DNA from: JAJXWB01 sp037044955
GTDB lineage: Bacteria > Pseudomonadota > Alphaproteobacteria > Rhizobiales > Beijerinckiaceae
NCBI GenBank assembly: GCA_037044955.1
Contig: JBAOHX010000002.1
Span: forward strand, 372,001-436,000
Reading direction: 5' to 3'
Length of the DNA: 64,000 bases
In this document: piece after piece, positions 60,976 to 64,000 of the stretch
How positions within the stretch are numbered: the first letter of the stretch is position 1
How the letters are laid out: each line of letters starts with the position of its first letter
Notes under the pieces: model-generated
Seen by the model: the letters and a program-made list of their open reading frames with translations, nothing else
Database searches by the model: none
What the model was told of the DNA's origin: nothing
Translations under genes and position numbers: made by a program

Positions 60976-61773
60976 ATGCGTGTTGCAGGCAAAATCGTCG
61001 TCGTCACCGGTGGGGCGCGCGGCATCGGCGAAGCGATGGTCAGGAGTTTTGCGAAGGAAGGGGCGGCCGCGATCGCCGTCGCCGATATGGACCTTGCCGC
61101 AGCCGGCGATCTTTGCCGCGAACTGACCGCCGGCGGCGTGAAGGCGACGCCCTTCCAGGTCGATATCAGCGACGAACAGCAGATCAAGACGCTGATCGAC
61201 ACCGTCGAACGCGACCTCGGTCCGATCGACCTGTTCTGCTCCAACGCCGGCACGGGATCGGGGAAGGGTCTCGACGCGACGGACGCCGACCTGACCCGCA
61301 ACTGGACCCTGAACGTCGTTTCCCATGTCTATGCGGCGCGCCATCTCGTGCCCCGGATGGTTGCGCGCGGCGGCGGCTACCTTCTCAACACGTGTTCCGG
61401 CGCCGGTCTGCTCGCCAACGCGGACATGCCCTACATGGTCACGAAGCATGCGGCGGTCGCCTTCGCCGACTGGCTTGCGATCCGTTACCGCGCCGAGGGG
61501 ATCAAGGTCAGCGCGCTTTGTCCGCGCGGCGTCAAGACGACGATGCTGACGCAGGCGCTCGCCGCAGGCATTCCGGCGGCGAAGGCGGTCATGGCCGGCG
61601 GCGACGTTCTGGAGCCGGCCGCGGTCGCCGACGCCGTCGTCAAGGGTCTCGAGGCCGAAACCTTCCTCATTCTTCCGCATCCCGATGTCGGCCAAGCGAT
61701 CGTGCGCAAGGCTTCGGAACGCGACGCCTGGCAAGGCGACATCGCGAAGCTGTTCGCCGGCGCTACCGCCTGA
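60976..61773 (+). CDS. Short-chain dehydrogenase/reductase
   Basis: NAD(P)-dependent SDR, 265 aa. Cofactor motif VTGGARGIGEAMVRSFAKEG, acidic residue after beta2 in VADMDLAAAG (suggesting NAD), SNAGTGSGKGLD, then the catalytic Ser in LNTCSGAGLL and YMVTK for Tyr/Lys. The proline-rich substrate loop is ALCPRGVKTTMLTQ. The ATG at 60976 has GGGAGGA upstream. It is the first gene behind the LacI operators. Substrate unknown. Confidence 0.9.
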   Translation: MRVAGKIVVVTGGARGIGEAMVRSFAKEGAAAIAVADMDLAAAGDLCRELTAGGVKATPFQVDISDEQQIKTLIDTVERDLGPIDLFCSNAGTGSGKGLDATDADLTRNWTLNVVSHVYAARHLVPRMVARGGGYLLNTCSGAGLLANADMPYMVTKHAAVAFADWLAIRYRAEGIKVSALCPRGVKTTMLTQALAAGIPAAKAVMAGGDVLEPAAVADAVVKGLEAETFLILPHPDVGQAIVRKASERDAWQGDIAKLFAGATA

Positions 61774-61852
61774 GCGATCACGGCAACCATACCGTCAACG
61801 CCAGTCGGGCCCGCGACGTTGCGGAGCGCGTAGGGCCGAAGGAACCGGGAAA

Positions 61853-62621
61853 ATGAGCGAACTGAACATCGCCGGCAAAGGCGTGCTGATCACCGGCGGT
61901 TGCGGCGGCATCGGCCTCGGCGTCGCGGAAGCATTTGCCGCCGCCGGCAAGCGCGTATGGCTCGCCGACAAGAATATCGCGGGCGGCGAGGCGTTGCAGC
62001 AGCGCTTTCCCGATGTGCGCTGCATTGAGGTCGACCTGGGCGATTGCAAGCAGATCGACGAGCGGCTCAAGCCGCTTCTCACTCGGCAGCGACGCGCCGG
62101 AAATTCTCGTCAACGGCGTCGGTTATTCGCCGAAATATGCGCCGTCCGGCGAGCGCTGGACGCCGTGGACCATGCCGCTCGACCACTGGCGGCAGATTCT
62201 CGCCATCAATCTCGACTCGATCTTCTACACAACGGCGCTGGCGCTGCCGGCCATGATCGAGCGGAAATACGGGCGCGTGATCAATATCATTTCGGTCGTA
62301 TCGCGCATGAGCGGCGGCGGCGTCGCGCCGGTGCACTACGTGACGGCGAAGACCGGCCTGCTCGGCCTCACGCGGGCGACGGCGCACGAGGTCGGCCAGT
62401 ACGGAATCACCGTCAACGGCATCAGTCCCGGTCGCATCGATACGCCGATGATCCACGACGTCCCGGACGCCGTGAACGAGGCGATCGCCAAGGGATTGCC
62501 GCTGCGTCGTCTCGGCTTGCCGCGCGACATTGCGGGCTCCGCGCTGTTTCTCGCCTCCGACCTCGCCGACTACCTCACGGGTCTCGTCATCGAGGTCAAT
62601 GGCGGCGGCTACATGGTCTGA
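61853..62621 (+). CDS. Short-chain dehydrogenase/reductase, one frame break
   Basis: SDR of about 256 aa. Frame one has GKGVLITGGCGGIGLGVAEA, VWLADKNIAGGEALQ and VDLGDCKQIDERLKPLL. From about 62075-62090 the protein continues in the next frame: SDAPEILVNGVGYSPKYAPS, the catalytic Ser in NIISVVSRMSGG, YVTAKTGLLGLTRATAHEVG (Tyr/Lys), NGISPGRIDTPMIHD and the typical ending GLVIEVNGGGYMV. The span is 769 bases, one more than a multiple of three, so one extra base explains the break. It is preceded by an 80-base gap after the first SDR and followed 27 bases later by the ThDP enzyme gene. Confidence 0.85.
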
Positions 62622-62648
62622 CATCACACGTTTCACAGGGAGAACAAC

Positions 62649-64000
62649 ATGAAAATGTCCGGCGCCGACGCGTTCGTTCGCGTCTTCAAGGGATTTGGGG
62701 TGGCCCATATGTTCGGGTTGCCCGGCGACAGCCTGGGTCTGTACGACGCGATCTTTCGCGACGGGACGATCCAGCATGTGCTGGTGCGGCATGAACAGGC
62801 CGCATCGCACATGGCCGACGCCTACGCCCGTGTGAGCGGACGCGTCGGCGTCTGCGACGCATCGTCCGGCCCCGGCGTGACCAATCTGGTCACGGGTCTG
62901 GCGACCGCACACGCGGATTCGATCGCGGTGATCGCCATCGCCTCGACGTCGCCGACGCCGATCCGCCAGCGCGCGAATTTCCAGGAGCTCGATCAGCGCG
63001 CCCTGCTGGCGCCGGTGACCAAGGCGGTCATCGAAATCGACAATCCCGCGCGAATCCCGGAATTGGTGAAGCGCGCGTTCCGGATCGCGACCACAGGCCG
63101 TCCCGGGCCGGTCGTGCTCAATGTTCCCATGGACGTGTATCTGGCGCCGGCCGAGTTCGCGGACGACGCCTTCGACTGCGATGCGCGCTTCGGCGCGTTC
63201 CCGGCCATGCGCGTGCGGCCGCAGGAGGGCGAGACGCAGCGCGTCATGGAACTGCTCGCAGGCGCCAAGAAGCCGGTCCTGTGGTGCGGCGGCGGCGTCA
63301 TCACCGCCGGCGCTTCGGCCGAAGTCCAGGCTTTCGCGGAAGCGACCGGGATTCCCGTCGCCACGACCTATATGGGCAAGGGCGCGCTCCCCGAGGCCCA
63401 TCCGCTGAGCCTCGGCACGGCTGGCCTGCTGGGCCGTCCCGTCACCAACAAATATCTGGCCGACGTCGATCTCGTGCTGGCGGTCGGCACGCGCTTCACG
63501 AATGTCGACACCGCCAACTGGAACGTGCCGAAGCGTGGAACGAAAATCATCCAGATCGACATCGATCCGAGCGAACTCGGCAAGAATTACGATGCGATCC
63601 ATTCGGTGTGGGGCGACGCAAAACTGTTCATGGCGGAATTGCTCGCAGCCTGCCAAGCAGGCGGGCTTCAAGAAGCTCGACGCGGAACGCGAAGTCGCAG
63701 CGATCCGGAACGCATGGCTCGTCGAACGCGGCCCGGACTGCCCGCAGGCGATGCCGAGCGACGAGGAGCCGGTCCATCCGCTTCAGGCCATGCGCGCGCT
63801 GCGCGACGCCATGAAGCCGGAGGATACCCTGGTCTGCGATTCCGGTTTCAATCAGATCTGGGGCGGCCAGTTCTATGAAGTTCCGCGGGCCGGGCGCAGC
63901 TATGTGGGCCCGCGCGGCATGGGAACGATGGGCTTCGGCTTTCCCGCCGCCGTCGGTGCGAAGATCGCCCAGCCCGACAAGCGCTTCGTCGCGCTCGTGG
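62649..64000 (+). CDS. Thiamine-diphosphate enzyme, acetolactate-synthase-like, frame broken near 63662 and cut by window end
   Basis: Member of the acetolactate synthase/benzoylformate decarboxylase-like group. The N-terminal ThDP pyrimidine domain has FGLPGDSLGLYDAIFRDGTI, the catalytic Glu in VLVRHEQAASHMADAYARVS and ASSGPGVTNLVTGLATAHAD. The middle domain contains VLWCGGGVITAGASAEVQAF and LAVGTRFTNVDTANWNV. At about 63660-63665 (GGCGGGC) the frame shifts by one base. The protein goes on as GFKKLDAEREVAAIRNAWLV, then VCDSGFNQIWGGQFYEVPRA and GPRGMGTMGFGFPAAVGAKI. The GDG cofactor motif lies beyond the window. It lacks the segments of sulfoacetaldehyde acetyltransferase, and its reaction is open. 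Confidence 0.85.

Noticed and set aside
62649..64000. Sulfoacetaldehyde acetyltransferase (Xsc) as the last gene, forming a sulfosugar pathway with the transketolase halves
   Set aside because: The N-terminal segment (FGLPGDSLGLYD) and ThDP domain do not match Xsc, and no phosphotransacetylase or sulfolactaldehyde genes are seen.

Overview
This window is high-GC DNA with no transposases, integrases, tRNAs, rRNAs or CRISPR arrays. Its gene content points to an alphaproteobacterium of the Hyphomicrobiales (rhizobial/methylotroph/facultative autotroph type). The main evidence is a red-type form I RuBisCO operon in the order cbbF-P-T-A-L-S-X with a divergent cbbR, together with SqrR/BigR-like ArsR regulators, a DUF3489-type gene remnant and abundant acyl-CoA catabolism genes. 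The genus cannot be named from the sequence alone.

Layout. 0-3.6 kb: end of a cobalamin gene (cobB), siroheme synthase cysG, an Mrp/ApbC ATPase and a DsrC/TusE-like protein that lacks the family cysteines. 3.7-9.2 kb: two ArsR-family regulators of the persulfide-sensing type, a DUF2892 membrane protein and a divergent RND efflux pair. 9.3-10.7 kb: a FadL-type outer-membrane protein. 11.0-20.0 kb: the Calvin cycle operon and cbbR. 20.1-20.5 kb: a decayed DUF3489 gene.

20.5-34 kb: a catabolic block. Reading left are a CaiB-type CoA-transferase, an acyl-CoA ligase and a Zn alcohol dehydrogenase. Reading right are an alkylsulfatase, an enoyl-CoA hydratase, a solitary branched-chain-amino-acid-type binding protein, an acyl-CoA dehydrogenase and a large MalT-like LuxR regulator. 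A further acyl-CoA dehydrogenase converges on the regulator. The set fits desulfation of an alkyl sulfate ester, then alcohol oxidation and beta-oxidation (inference). 34.4-43.3 kb: eight tightly packed leftward genes encoding a two-subunit B12-dependent acyl-CoA mutase, an amidohydrolase, a nitroreductase, an unassigned cysteine-rich protein, an aryl/acyl-CoA ligase, a tandem EthD protein and a stand-alone Mo-bis-MGD oxidoreductase. A divergent IclR regulator faces two palindromes. This combination does not match a catabolic pathway I recognise and is the best candidate for something new.

45.3-50.2 kb: a very small split nonribosomal peptide synthetase (A-T protein, then a TubC-docking plus condensation protein) behind an acyl-CoA dehydrogenase. 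50.7-60.7 kb: a two-subunit transketolase-like enzyme whose halves flank an NMT1/sulfonate-type ABC importer, plus a broken SDR, a TetR regulator, an aldehyde dehydrogenase and a LacI regulator. 60.7-64 kb: three LacI-type palindromes, then two SDRs and a thiamine-diphosphate enzyme that runs off the window.

A caution applies throughout. Many otherwise well-conserved genes carry frame breaks (mrp, cbbT, the alkylsulfatase, the transketolase C half, an SDR at 52 kb, the NMT1 binding protein, an SDR at 62 kb, the ThDP enzyme). Nearly all are net single-base gains, and they are densest at 51.6-53.2 kb. Uncorrected sequencing insertions are as likely as real gene decay.
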